Of a DNA stretch of 64,000 nucleotides, positions 34,927 to 46,279 are shown in pieces; within the stretch, counting starts at the first letter, position 1; every line of letters begins with the position of its first letter. The DNA lies in NCBI GenBank assembly GCA_949130495.1, contig OX422221.1, positions 478,349,159-478,413,158 of the forward strand, in the 5' to 3' direction. The notes below the pieces were generated by a model that saw nothing but the letters and a program-made list of their open reading frames with translations, ran no database searches and was not told the origin of the DNA. Both the position numbers and the translations under genes were made by a program. This DNA comes from Sambucus nigra (taxonomy: Eukaryota; Streptophyta; Magnoliopsida; Dipsacales; Adoxaceae).

Positions 34927-34931
34927 ACAAG

Positions 34932-34945
34932 TGGTATCAGAGTCA
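34932..34945 (+). promoter_or_regulatory. Primer binding site (initiator Met tRNA type)
   Basis: TGGTATCAGAGTCA, five bases after the LTR end; TGGTATCAGAGC is the standard PBS of plant copia elements. Confidence 0.85.
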
Positions 34946-35009
34946 GAACACTAATTTATCGTGTTAAGATCATTTTTGGGATTAAATATAAAAAATATAC
35001 CTTTTTAAA

Positions 35010-35769
35010 ATTTTCCCATTTTTTATGGTTCCAACTATGCGTATTGGAAAGTGCGTATGAGGTTGCTAAAGGGTGGTCCCCACCAACATGTCTAGAAGGA
35101 GAGGTTCGTGTACCTAAACTCGTAGAAAGATGGAGTGAGAATGAGAATAAACTAGCAAACTTTAATTCCCGAGGTTTAAATGCTCTTTTTAGTGTGGTCA
35201 CACCAAATGAGGTCCGCCGGATTACGATGTGTGAAACGTCTAAGGAGGCATGGAATATACTCCAACTCACCCATGAAGGTACAAATTCCGTTAAAGCTTC
35301 TAAACTCCAAAACCTCACCACTCAATTTGAAACCATTAAGATGTTAAAAAGTGAGACTTTTGATGAGTTCTATCCGAGACTGTTCGATATTGTGAATTCA
35401 TGTATTAACTTGGGAGAAAAGATACCCGACGACCATGTTGTAAAGAAAATTTTAAGGTTATTACTTGATAGGTTTATTCCAAATTTGACCATTTTAAATT
35501 CTTTAGTATCTTTAAACTCTACAAAACTTGAAGAGCTTGTAGGTGACTTACAAACCTATGAACTTGACATGTTTCCCTCGAAGGATGAGAAGAAGAAAGA
35601 TAAAGGCATAGATTTGAAAGCCCAGAAGGAGGAAACATTGGTTTCGAATGATGAGTTTGAGATTGAATCGGATGATATGGCCTTGTTTGCTAAGAAGTTT
35701 AGAAAATTTATTAAGATTAATAAAGAGAAACTTAAAAATGATTATAAGAAGTTTGAGAAGTCTAAGTAG
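35010..35769 (+). pseudogene. Copia-type Gag (DUF4219/UBN2), N-terminal deletion
   Basis: Just before the long frame the sequence reads FYGSNYAYWKVRMRL in another frame, the DUF4219 start of copia gag. A frame change and loss of some 30 residues then joins it to KGWSPPT. The open frame onward (to 35769) has the UBN2 gag features CETSKEAWNILQLTHEGT, KLQNLTTQFETIKM, then DEFYPRLFDIVN and LEELVGDLQTYELD, and a Lys-rich C-terminus. There is no ATG at the head of the open stretch. Gag would form the particle using enzymes from an autonomous partner. Confidence 0.8.
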
Positions 35770-36671
35770 AATAAAGACTAGAAATTCGTTAAAAATCATA
35801 ACAAGAATCTTATAAGGACGAGTCAAATATATATTTTGGTTATGAGCATTGTGGCCATGGGACATTTGAGTGTCTCACTAAACTAAGGAAGGAGGGTAAG
35901 AAACCAATTTCATATAATGCCACCCTTAGTGATAGTGAACCGAAAGAGGGACCCAGTTCCCCCATTGAGCGTAATTTTACCGCGTTCAAGGCTAGTCATA
36001 TGAGTGATAGTGAAAAATCGTCTGTTGATAATAACATAATACATGACACTTTTGAGGCCATTGTTTGCGAATCACCCGAGTTTGATGGTAAAGAAAGTGG
36101 AGAAGAGAGTTATAATAAAAAAGCGGAGGAGGAGAGTGAACTTCAAGTAACCTTTCATGAGTTGTATGTGAAGTCGTTGAAATTAAAAAAGGCAAACTTG
36201 AAGTTGAAAGCTAAAATGAGAGAACGTGCAATAGCTAATGATGAAAGTATTTTAATTGAAGATCTTAAGGCACGTGGGAGAACTTGTTGAGAGAAGCTTA
36301 AGTATGTTTAAGGTGAAAGAGATAGCCTTAGAGGTTTAATGGAGGCTATGAAGAAAGAGCTTCTTATGTTTGAAGATAGTAGGGGTCTACTTGAGTCTAG
36401 AATAGTGGAGCTTGAAGAGAAATTAAGAGACTTAAGTCGGGTCAAATTTGATTTGGAGTGTAGGTCGGAGAAATTAGATAAAATCTTAGGCACCCTCCAA
36501 ATAAATATGACAGGTGTGGTATTGGCTTCGATAATCAAAATGCTTCCTCTAATAAAACCAAAGCCATAATTTTGAGAGAATCATCTAGGAACACTAAAAA
36601 AGGTCAATCCTTAGGTAATACTTCTCACCTTGTTTTCATTTTCACACATTGTGGTCGGAAGGGTCACCTTA
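35770..36671 (+). pseudogene. Gag C-terminal half (zinc knuckle and coiled coil), decayed
   Basis: After the stop the gag reading continues in other frames: a degenerate knuckle HCGHGTFEC near 35850, an acidic region (SDSEPKEGPSS), and long Glu/Lys/Leu helices (SELQVTFHELYVKSLKLKKA; VELEEKLRDLSRVKFDLE) as in SIRE/Maximus-type gag. At 36640-36671 a second knuckle begins (C..CGRKGHL) and is cut by the CACTA insertion; the coding resumes at 41800. Confidence 0.6.
36669..36671. repeat. Target-site duplication TTA of the CACTA element (left; right at 41797-41799)
   Basis: Immediate neighbours of both termini. Confidence 0.9.
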
Positions 36672-36980
36672 CACTACACCAAAAATAAGAATCTGGCACG
36701 GTTAAAAACTGTGCCAGATCAAATCTAGCACGGTTTTGAACTGTGCCAGAATCAGACGTTCCAAAATGGCCAGTTTTTTCTGGCACGGCTCAAAAGTGTG
36801 CCAGATTTGACCAAACAGGAACACTTCTGGCACACTTTTAAATCGTGCCAGAATTTGATATTTCTAGCACAGTTTTGAGCTGTGCCAGATTGAGCACATT
36901 TTAAGAAACTTTTGGCACAGTTCAAAACCGTGCCAAAATTTGATACACTTTTGGCACGGTTTATAACTATGCCAAATTTT
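36672..36980. repeat. Left terminal and subterminal repeats of the CACTA element
   Basis: At least eight GGCAC(A/G)-type half-sites in both orientations, many paired as CTGGCACGGTT...AACTGTGCCAG. Such arrays are transposase binding sites in En/Spm elements. The mirror array lies at 41640-41796. Confidence 0.85.
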
Positions 36981-37514
36981 TGGATAAAAGAAAAATAAAT
37001 ATTTATTTGAAAATAAGAAAATTTACAAATTGCAAATCTCGAAAGTTGTTGATAAACTAATGTTCATATAAACTTCAAAATATTGCAAGTCTTTAGTAGT
37101 TCACAGACCAAAAAAAAATTGAGCAAAGTTTCCTCTAGTTTTTGGACATTCTAAAACCTGTTAAATTAAAACATGTGTAACATAAAGCCCGTACGGCCAC
37201 AAAATATAACAATAAACTTACAAAAGCCTGCACGGTCATAAAAGTTAACAATAAAAGTAAAAAATTCTGCACGGCCATAACAAAAAAAAATAGAATCGTG
37301 AATAAATCCCTTGCTGTAAATCATTGAGTTCTCCATGTGTTCCACGTGAATAAATGCTAACGATAAAATATTATCCTGCAAAAAAAAAGGATACAAAAAA
37401 AAAGATATTAGTAACCAAGTAATTTATAAAAAAAAATTACTCAAGCTAAAAAACTACATATATGAATTGTAATTATTATATTCTAAAATTGAAAATCTTA
37501 CGCAAGTTATGACT

Positions 37515-38450
37515 ACCTGATAAGTTCCTATGAGTTACATTGGTCCCGTGCGAGGTGTTCTTGCCTCTTACGAGACCGTTTGGGGGCTGGTTTGGGTTTT
37601 CACCCTTTAAGGCTTATTTTTAAGCTTAATCGATATATTTTGAAATTATCATCATATTCTCGAACCGAGATGCCCGTGACTACGCTGTCAGTTCGTACAA
37701 GTTACATTGGTCCCGTACGAGGTGTTTGTGACTATTACGGGACTGTTTGGGGGTTGGTTTGAGTTTTCACCCTTTAAGGGCTTGTTTTTAAGCTTAATAG
37801 ATATATTTTGAAATTATCGTCATATTCTCAAATCAGGAGACCCGTGACTATGCGGTCAGTTCGTACGAGTTACATTGGTCCCGTGCGACGTGTTGGTGCC
37901 TCTTACGGGACCGTTTGGGGGCTGGTTTTGGTTTTCACCCTTCAAGGGCTTGTTTTTAAGCTTAATCGGTATATTTTGAAATTATTGTCATATTCTCGAA
38001 CCGAGAGGCCTGTGACTACGCTGTCAGTTCTTACAAGTTACATTGGTCTCGTGCGAGGTGTTCGTGCCTATTACGTGACCGTTTGGGGATTGGTTTGGGT
38101 TTTTACCCTTTAAGGGCTTGTTTTAAGCTTAATCGATATATTTTGAAATTATCGTCATATTCTCAAACCGAGAGGCCCGTGACTACACTGTTAGTTCCTA
38201 CAAGTTACATTAGTCTCGTGCGAGGTGTTGGTGCCTCTTAAGAGACCGTTTGGGAGCTAGTTTGGGTTTTCACCCTTTAAGGGCTTGTTTTTAAGTTTAA
38301 TCGATATATTTTGAAATTATCGTCATATTATCGAACCGAGAGGCCCGTGACTACCTTGTCAGTTCGTATAAGTTACATTGGTCCCGTACGAGGTGTTTGT
38401 GCCTATTATGGGACCATTTGGGGGTTGGTTTGAGTTTTCACCCTTTAATT
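37515..38450. repeat. Tandem array of a 168-bp unit inside the CACTA element (~5.5 copies)
   Basis: The anchor TGAAATTATC recurs at 37641, 37809, 37977, 38144 and 38312, a step of 167-168 bp. Each unit contains TTACATTGGTCCCGTGCGAG, GGGACCGTTTGGGGG, TTTTCACCCTT and GGCTTGTTTTTAAGCTTAAT. The unit matches the ~170-bp repeats in the chromovirus-type LTR at 30690-31020. The array abuts the truncated 3' end of the transposase. Confidence 0.9.
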
Positions 38451-40350
38451 ACGTTTGATAAAGAAGTACATGTAGAAATAAAGACTTGCCTCTATGACAT
38501 TCTTTTCAACATGCATAACATCTAAATTATGTCTAATATCGTGATCCTTCCAGTACTCTAAGTCAAAGAAAATTGACCTCCTTGAAAAACCCTCGGTACC
38601 CGCTAGATTCTCATCATCACCCTCACTTGGATAATCATTGTCTTCCATTACGGCATCCTCCTTCTCCTTCCCCTTCCCCTTCCCCTTCCCCTTCCCTTTT
38701 TCCTTTCCCTTTTTGTCTCCCTTTCCCTCTCTTTGAACACCTTCTCTAGTGATAAGTGACACTATCTGCTCAACTTCTACACTTGTTAACTTTCTTGGAG
38801 CCATAGCATCCTCTATTTTACCATTAAATGTTTGCTTTGATGTGTCAAACCTGTAAGGATGGTCTTTAGGAAGGAACATACAAGATCGTTCGTAACAACA
38901 TTTCATTGACTTAGGAAGATATTGATAAGGTGTATTTGTAGAACAAACAGGACACCCATTGTAACCTTGAGTTGAAAAACCTGTTAACATCCCATAAGCT
39001 GGAAAATCATGTATACCCCACATCAACATGGCTTTTAACTGAAATTTCTCATTTTTGTACACAGCCCAAGCCTCAACTCCAGATCATAAGATCTTTAACT
39101 CATCAACTAACGGTTGGAGGAAGACATCAATATTACTTGATGGTGACTTTGGTCCGGGAATCAATACAGACAACATTGAAAACTCACTTTTCATACATAT
39201 TGATGGAGGAGGGTTGAGAGGTTGAATTATCACAAGCCAATAACTATACTTACGACCAAACATGTTATTCGGGCTGAAACCATCAGTTACTATTGCAAGT
39301 CGAATATTCTGCGGATCTTTTGCAAAATCTCTCCACATAATGTTTTAATTTACCCATTCAGCTGAATCTCAGGGATGACGCAAGAATTCCATACAAGAGC
39401 TTGCACGAGCATGCTAAGTCATTTTCTCTGCTATCCATTTTATGGTATACAAACGTTTTAGCCTAGGGATTAGAGGGAAATGTCGCATTACCTTCTTAGG
39501 AATCCTAGAGTACTTTTTTTCTATTAGTATTCTGAATTATACCTCGTCCTCGTCTAGACAAGTAAACTTGTAGCGTAAAGAACCACATTTTATACATCTA
39601 GTAGATTTTTCATGCTCTTAACAAAATAGCATACAGTTGTTAATGCATACGTCATACTTAACATAATCTATACCGAGATCTCTAAAGGTGTTTTTCATTT
39701 CTGTAAAACTAGTTGTCATGTTATTCTCTTCAGTAAGTAATTCATTTAACAATCTAAGAGTTCCACCTGTAGCACCATCCGATAAATTGAATTGTGTTTT
39801 CAAATCATTCAACTTTATAAGAGCATACATTGTGGTATGATGCGAAGAACCAGTAGTTGGGTGCAATGGCTCCTGTGCGAGTTGATGTAAACGATCATAC
39901 TTCTTGACTTTGTATTTATGTGTTTGCGAATCATTGGGAACCTAAAAATTTGGGGGGGCTTCCTCACTGCCTACACAATTTGGTTCACTAGGTTCCGCTT
40001 CACCCATAAACATCTCACAAGCATCATTCACAAGATCATTCAAAATTGGAATATTGTGCACATCAACGTGTTCTGTCTGTGTCACAAATTGCGATGGTTA
40101 TTGGACTTGATCAACAACTAATGTCTCACCATGAAAATGCTATAAGGTATAGTTCATGTCCATACCATATATCATTAAATGAACGAATATATCATCTATA
40201 ACAACATGTCATTTCCCATTTCGACAACATCTGTAGGGACATGAATGTTTAGCATTCGAACTATTACTACGCACATAGTGTAGAAACTATAACACCCCGT
40301 GTCTATATGTATCGATCTTGATATTTTTCTCATTATCCACTCTTTGTTGA
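38445..40350 (-). pseudogene. CACTA transposase TNPD (Transposase_21), decayed
   Basis: The minus strand can be followed mostly in one frame with scattered stops. N-terminal NKEWIM and a CPYRCCRNGK zinc-like site (about 40200-40340) come first. Then YDRLHQLAQEPLHP, MYALIKLNDLKTQFNLSDG and VCINNCMLFC lead into HFPLIPRLKRLYTIKWIAEKM, DPQNIRLAIVTDGFSPNN and a TGA. The rest (38445-39062, open) has MLMWGIHDFPAYGMLTGFS, GCPVCSTNT, FLPKDHPYRFD and RSIFFDLEYWKDHDIRHNLD plus VMHVEKNV, the conserved core of PF02992. It is cut just after VIEASLYF by the 168-bp array. A Lys/Gly run (residues 115-130 of the last part) comes from a CTTCCC microsatellite. Confidence 0.9.
38664..38715. repeat. CTTCCC hexanucleotide microsatellite in the transposase
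   Basis: Repeated CTTCCC on the plus strand encodes an alternating GK run on the minus strand. Confidence 0.85.
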
Positions 40351-41400
40351 TTCCCGACGACATCCTGATAAGTTTAAAGAACACACCTTATAATATAAAC
40401 GCTTATTGTAAATATATTTAAGTTTATTCAAGTGTAAATACGTATATATTTGAGCTCCTATATTTCCTCCATCTCCTCTATAGGGTAAGGGTCTTATCCC
40501 ATTCGAAAATGCATATTTTTTATTGTTCATAATGTCTCATGCCATGTCCTAATCTAGAAAATTTTTCCAGCATCTCCCTACAGTTCTTCAAGTACACAAC
40601 TTAAATTGGGAGTGTTCATGTGTTACTTTCAACTAAGAAAACACAAAACACTACATCAATCTAGTATGCACCCAAAGAACATAAAGAGATACCATCGATT
40701 TTTTCAAAATAGGACATGCATAAACATTATGTACAATACAAACTTTTGCATTTCAAAACTGTCAAAAAATGGGGCAATTCAAGAGTTCTCCAAACAGTCA
40801 TAGTGAGACCTCTTGAACGGGTCTAAGGTTTTTCTACATGTGTAACATCATTATTGAATGTTTAGTATTAATGTCTACTTACTATTTAAATAATATTTTT
40901 AGCTTTTTCTTAAATTTTCAACACATAATCTCATTTATCCATTTAATTAGTGGGGTGTCTAATTTTCAATTTGTTATTTTTACATTATTATTAAATATTT
41001 TGAACTTAAACTTTCTTAAAACTCCATAACCTATACGAATCAGATCAAATATAACTTTTAACTATAAGGGTAAGAACATAAAAACATAGATTGCCACTAA
41101 AAGATTCCAAGGTCCTTCCAAAAATCAATGATTTATTTTTTTTCATTATCAAATCACCAAAAACTCACACATTAATAAAAATAATAAATATTTAAAAATG
41201 TATATATAAAACCCTAAAAAGAAAGCACAAATCAAATCACGCATATCATAAACTCTTGAATCAAATCACGGATCAAATCTTATACCTAACTTAGGTTAAA
41301 AAAAATAATACCTGAGTGGAGAGAGAGCGCCAGCCTTAGAGAGATTTGAGTTAGCGGTGGAGAGAGAGAGATTGAGTTAGCGCCGTAGAGAGATAGATTG
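40351..41400. other. Non-coding interior of the CACTA element
   Basis: AT-rich; no gene recognised. A TATAACACCCCGTGTC string at 40287 resembles the start of a chromovirus LTR and could be another captured fragment. Confidence 0.4.
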
Positions 41401-41403
41401 AGT

Positions 41404-41485
41404 TAGCTTCGGAGAGAGAGAGAGAGAGAGAGAGAGAGGGTCGGCGCACTCAGACTGTAGACCGAAGAGAGAGAGAGAGAGAGAT

Positions 41486-41558
<73 letters not shown>

Positions 41559-41565
41559 GAATCGG
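41404..41565. repeat. (GA)n and (TA)n microsatellites in the CACTA element
   Basis: GA runs at 41411-41439, 41465-41482 and 41528-41555 flank a TA run at 41486-41527. Confidence 0.9.
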
Positions 41566-41639
41566 GCAACAGTGAGAGTGAGCGGGAATGAAAAGTGATA
41601 GAAAAGAGTTCTTTTTTGGTATTATATATTTTAGTAAGT

Positions 41640-41796
41640 GTACTCAATTTTGGCACACTTTAAAACAGTGCCAAATTTTGGCACTGTTTTAAAGTGTGCC
41701 AAATTTCTATTAAACCGTGCCAAAATCTGGCACAATTTTAAACTGTGCCAGATTTTTAATATCAGGGTGTGCCAAATTACTATTTTTGGTGTAGTG
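41640..41796. repeat. Right terminal and subterminal repeats of the CACTA element
   Basis: TTGGCAC/GTGCCAA half-sites in both orientations ending at the TGGTGTAGTG terminus. Confidence 0.85.
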
Positions 41797-41799
41797 TTA

Positions 41800-43099
41800 G
41801 TAGGTTTTGTTTGGACCTTAGAAATGGTCCTAGGAAGTCAAAGGGTAGAGTCCCCAAGGTCACCGAATCCCGAGAGCATCACGTTTTGCTCATGTGTGTT
41901 AGGAGATCCGGTTTGGAGACTTTACACGATAGAGTTTATGATTCTCATTTGCTTGCACATGATTCGTCCCTTACTAAATCTAAAGGTTGATTGTGTTAGC
42001 ATTGTTTACATACACTAGCTTTTGTGCCTCATGATATATTTTTCTAGTTGTATGTATGTTTGCCATATTCTAGACTATGCTTCATTATATAATTTTTTCT
42101 AGAATTATGACATGTTTATCTTTTGTATTTTATTTTTTTTCTTTTATTGGGTCTTCATAAAAAATACAAAAAGATTTCATTTTTATTTTGAGTTATTTTT
42201 TTAGGTTGGTTTAAAATTTCAAAAAATCAAAAAGATTTTTTTATTTATTTTAGCTTTACATATTTTATGTGGCATATACTTGTGTTTGAATCCTATATCA
42301 TTCCCCCACTTCCATGTGTTTAGAACTTTTAGTTATGAATTTCAACTCTTAAAATGTTCTTTATCATGCTAGCATGGAGAAATTTGATTTTGAGTTGCCA
42401 AATGGATTCTGTTGTTATATGCCTATCACACACATCCATGAGCTCTTTGAACATTAACTCCACATGTATATTTGAGTTAAGTGTGATGTTCTCCTATCAA
42501 TTTTATCATCTACATATTTTTATGAGTATGGAAGATTTGTGCATGTAAGAACCGTTTCACGTGAGATTTGTTTGAATTGTATAAAAAAATATTTTAAGGT
42601 GTACTAAAAGGGGTATGGAAGTAGCAAATCTCCTTTACATGAAAGCCACCGTTTGCAAGGGACTAAAAAGTGTGTCATTGTAAAAAGTAGGCAAAGCCTA
42701 CATTGTTAAGTTTGGTATGTTCATTCAAAAGAAAAGAAAAAAAATATTATTTATGAGGGAGTTTGGAAGGATATATCAATGGGTTTGCACAATGATAATG
42801 TATCCTAGTTATACTTATTTTGCCATGACTCTATTGATTTGTAGAATCATCAAAATTCTAGGCTTGTATGGATTGTGCTTGTTTGTTCTTTGAGTTCACT
42901 TCATCTTGTCACATGAGGCTAAATCTATGTATGAGAAAGTTTTAGCAATCAAATAGAACTCCTTAAACATTTTTAAGTGATTGGGTCATTATTCTTTTGT
43001 CTCTAGTTCAAACCCCTTCACTCCGATTACCACATGATTATTTAGACACATTTATGCCATATGAGTGTGAAAAACTTATTGTATTTTGTGTCTTGTGTG
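41800..43099 (+). other. Gag remnant and non-coding 3' region of the gag-only element
   Basis: The first ~190 bp still read as gag tail (FCLDLRNGPRKSKGRVPKV), in continuation of the stretch left of the CACTA element. The rest is AT-rich without coding signal up to the chromovirus insertion. Confidence 0.6.
43095..43099. repeat. Target-site duplication GTGTG of the chromovirus (left; right at 53952-53956)
   Basis: Perfect 5-bp match directly outside both LTRs. The site lies in a TG-rich string, so chance contributes slightly. Confidence 0.88.
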
Positions 43100-46095
43100 T
43101 GTAATACCCCGTACTTTTGGCTATATTTATTTTTAGGATTAATTAATTAAATGCGTATTAATTGGAAATTAATCCGGGTTATAAATACTGATGTGATGCG
43201 AATTGGTATTTGATTATGTGCACATATGATTATATATGTACTTGGTATTATAAAATTTGTCGTGGGATTTATATACGGCATTTTAGAAATTTTGTTGAGA
43301 CGCGTGGGACCGCCGCGTCACGGTATAATATTTTGATATTAAAAGTGAATTTAAAATCTATAATCCGTATGGTCGTTTTGAGTGCGCCAACGCGTCCGGA
43401 AGGGTCGAGATAGTCAGAAAACACTAGCCGGGGGTATAGTTTGGGTCCCGGGGTATTTTTAGGCCATCCCGGCACTATAAAGGGTATTTTAGTAATTTGA
43501 TATTTTTGGGTAATTAAAAGTGACGAAAATTGAGAGTTGTAATCTGATAAGGGATTGACCCAACCAACCTTTATTCACCCAACAAGCTACGGAGGTTTAT
43601 TAAATTAGGTTTTCATAAGTTCCCTCAAAGCAAACCCTAGCCACCATAGCCTTTTGGAGAAGAAAGCTTGGAGAAGGAGAGAGAGAGAGGAATTCTGCAG
43701 AAATTCTACACCGAATCCACACCAAATTCAGAAATCAAACCAAGGCAAGTGACTTTATTTCATTTAAATTCGAAGAATGTCTTTTCCATGTTAGAAATTG
43801 AAGAATCTTAATTGTTCTTGAAAGATTAAAAGAAAACCCATGAAATTTGAAGTTATTATTGAATGTTGGGATAGGTTTGCATGTAGAAACATTGTTGGGA
43901 GATTTAATTTCGGAGACTTCATATCTAGGTGATGCAATAAACGAATTAAAATCTGGGAATTTATGATGAGAAAAAGTTAGGGTTTATGTTCTTGAAGAAA
44001 ATTGGGAATTAATGTAGAAATTGTGATTTAATGATGTTTAGATGATATCAAACCCTTTAATGATGTTAGTATAGCCCCTTAACATGTTTGAGGATGATTA
44101 GAGAACTCAATATATTGTGGGAACGAATTTTAGAAGAGGTTTGAGGAGTAAAAATGGTGAAAAATGATTTTTGGGAAGTTCTGGGCCGAAACTGGCATCT
44201 CGTTAGAAGCAGCCCCAGGTCGTTCGAACGAACTCGTTCGAACGAGCTTCTAACGAGTTGACCAGTCGTTATTAACGAGTAGGATTTTCGTTCGATATCT
44301 CGTTCGAACGAGATATTGTTAGAAGAGTCAGTTCGTTCGAACGAACTGGGACCTCGTTCGAACAGCCTCGTTCGAACGAGACTTCTAACGACCTGACAGT
44401 CCAAACTCGTTCGAAGCCTCGTTCGAACGAGACTTCTAACGAATTGACAGTTTGGTCCTTTTTGGACTGTTTTGACTTTTGGAGTCCCGGAAACTGGTTC
44501 AAGGGTAGAGTTAGCATCCCTTTGATGATATAGTGATTGATTTGGGACTTTTGGGTTATTGAGATGAGTAAATCATACACTAGAGTTATATTCAATGAAC
44601 CGTTTGGGTTGAGACGTGAGTGTCTACTACGATGTGAGGATAAATTATGGCACGTATAATTATGAACCGGAATAAAATAAGTTGTGATAATTATAATTAG
44701 TACGAGAGTGCAATATGTACTACGAATATAATACGATATTACTAAGATGTGTGTTTACTTAGTATTGATATATGGATTGTATGTATGACATACCTACCAT
44801 ACTTGCTATCACGGGAGGTTTCGTTCGCTTAGGACCCTCTAATCCTTGTGTGCCTACGGGGGGGATATAGACTGGTACCTTGATGAACATAGGTCATAGA
44901 AAGACTTATTGTGATATTAATAAGTCCGCTGACCATGGGAGCGTAGGTATGTGCGTGACCCATGTGATGGTGACTATGTTCGCCTCCACTATTTGTGATT
45001 TGTGTTATCTGAACTATTCCTGAGAGATTCGGAATATGTGATCCTTATGTACGTGATGTACCGGGATGGATAGCAGAGTATGTGTGCACCATAGCTTAGA
45101 TTGCGGGGTGCTTGTATCGTATATTTATGATGTGAATAATATACATTAAATTTATGGAAATCCTCATGTTAATGTTGTAAAAATATTCCGGTATTGTTTC
45201 GAGATATATAATGAGTTAGCTGATAGTTATATCAATGGCATACTTAATAACTGAGTTTACGTGAAACCTCTATTAAATTACGAGCGTTGTTATGTTAAAT
45301 TAACCGAGTAAAATGGGTAGAACCTTTGGTTGTCTAGCTAGTTTACGTTGTCACTTAGCTAGTGGAAAGGGTAGTTATAGATGGGTACTTACGTTAGGAG
45401 TGCACAGTTAGTCGAGAGGTGAGAATTTAATGTGAGTGCACGTCCTAACATGTACTTTGCATTTAATGTTTTAAATGTTTTTAAAGCACTTGCAGGTTTT
45501 TAAAATGACTTCCACTTTCGGGCTCTGACCCATTTGCTTCCAAATATATATTTTTGTAAAACCATTTTAGGTGCCCAGCCACAAGGACACCAAGCATAGG
45601 ATTCTCATTCAGGTGACGAGCTGTAGCTGTTTGTGGAAGCTACAGGGATTTGCATGTAGACGCTTCTCTCATTTGGATTCCAGTCTCAGCATCTATCAGT
45701 TGTAGGGCATGTTGCCCAATTCTATTAGACATTTTTGCATTTCAGTTTTCAGACTCTAGCATGTATTGCTCAGTATTCAGTTTTAGTTATTTATTTCAGT
45801 TTACTTATCAGTTGTGGGATTTGTATTGAGGAGTTTTTCCTCCAGGTTTTATTTACATTTTGTGATGGTTATTCGTTTCACTTCAGTATGGTGAATGGTG
45901 TTATTTATTTCTTCATTACTTTTGTTGCATGTTAATCAGATTTAATAAAATTTGGCACTTACTTTTTAAATACTAGGTGGTTAGTAATCTTTAAAATGTT
46001 TTCGACAGTGATGCTATTAACTGAGTCAACTTGGCATTTTGAATTAATTTTATAAAGGAGTAGCTACCCGGTGTTTAATTAGTCGGGGTGTCACA
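43100..46095 (+). repeat. 5' LTR of the young chromovirus
   Basis: 2996 bp. TATAAAG at 43476-43482 is a likely TATA box; a GA-rich leader with an AAGGCAAGT donor-like site follows at 43742. The palindrome island at 44199-44450 holds six complete CGTTCGAACG sites. Confidence 0.95.
44199..44450. repeat. CGTTCGAACG palindrome island (5' LTR; copy at 52055-52306)
   Basis: Six full copies of CGTTCGAACG, usually extended to CTCGTTCGAACGAG or TTCGTTCGAACGAA, plus half sites, interleaved with CTTCTAACGA. Downstream of the presumed TATA, so possibly transcribed. Confidence 0.9.
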
Positions 46096-46097
46096 GG

Positions 46098-46110
46098 TGG
46101 TATCAGAGCA
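46098..46110 (+). promoter_or_regulatory. Primer binding site of the chromovirus (initiator Met tRNA)
   Basis: TGGTATCAGAGCA two bases after the LTR end. Confidence 0.92.
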
Positions 46111-46279
46111 TCAGGTTCTAGTGTCCTTTAGGATCTGTACGGCTATTATGTTTCCGCTACGTTTTCTTTGATATAGAGCCCTATATTTTAGGACTGTTGT
46201 ACTCTTATTGTGTACGTTTCGTTCTTCAGCTATATTAAGTTTATAAACTGCAAACTTATAAACTTTGTTCTTATTTCAG

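Larger units (their letters stand above)
36672..41796. mobile_element. CACTA (En/Spm) DNA transposon
   Basis: The left end CACTACACCAAAAATA and right end TATTTTTGGTGTAGTG are perfect inverted termini; the flanking TTA (36669-36671, 41797-41799) is the 3-bp duplication expected of CACTA elements. Subterminal regions hold repeated GGCAC(A/G)GTTNNNAACTGTGCC palindromes. One decayed transposase (TNPD) lies inside on the minus strand; no TNPA-like gene was recognised. 5125 bp in total. Confidence 0.97.

Noticed and set aside
35992..36195. Any host gene candidate in 35-43 kb
   Set aside because: All coding-like stretches there fit copia gag or CACTA transposase.
37580..38113. Repeated short ORFs (SSYSRTERPVTT...)
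   Set aside because: Translations of the 168-bp tandem units.
43269..44595. Short ORFs in the chromovirus LTRs (also at 51066-52451 and 53591-53791)
   Set aside because: They recur identically in both LTRs, overlap palindromes and show no domain; LTRs are non-coding.
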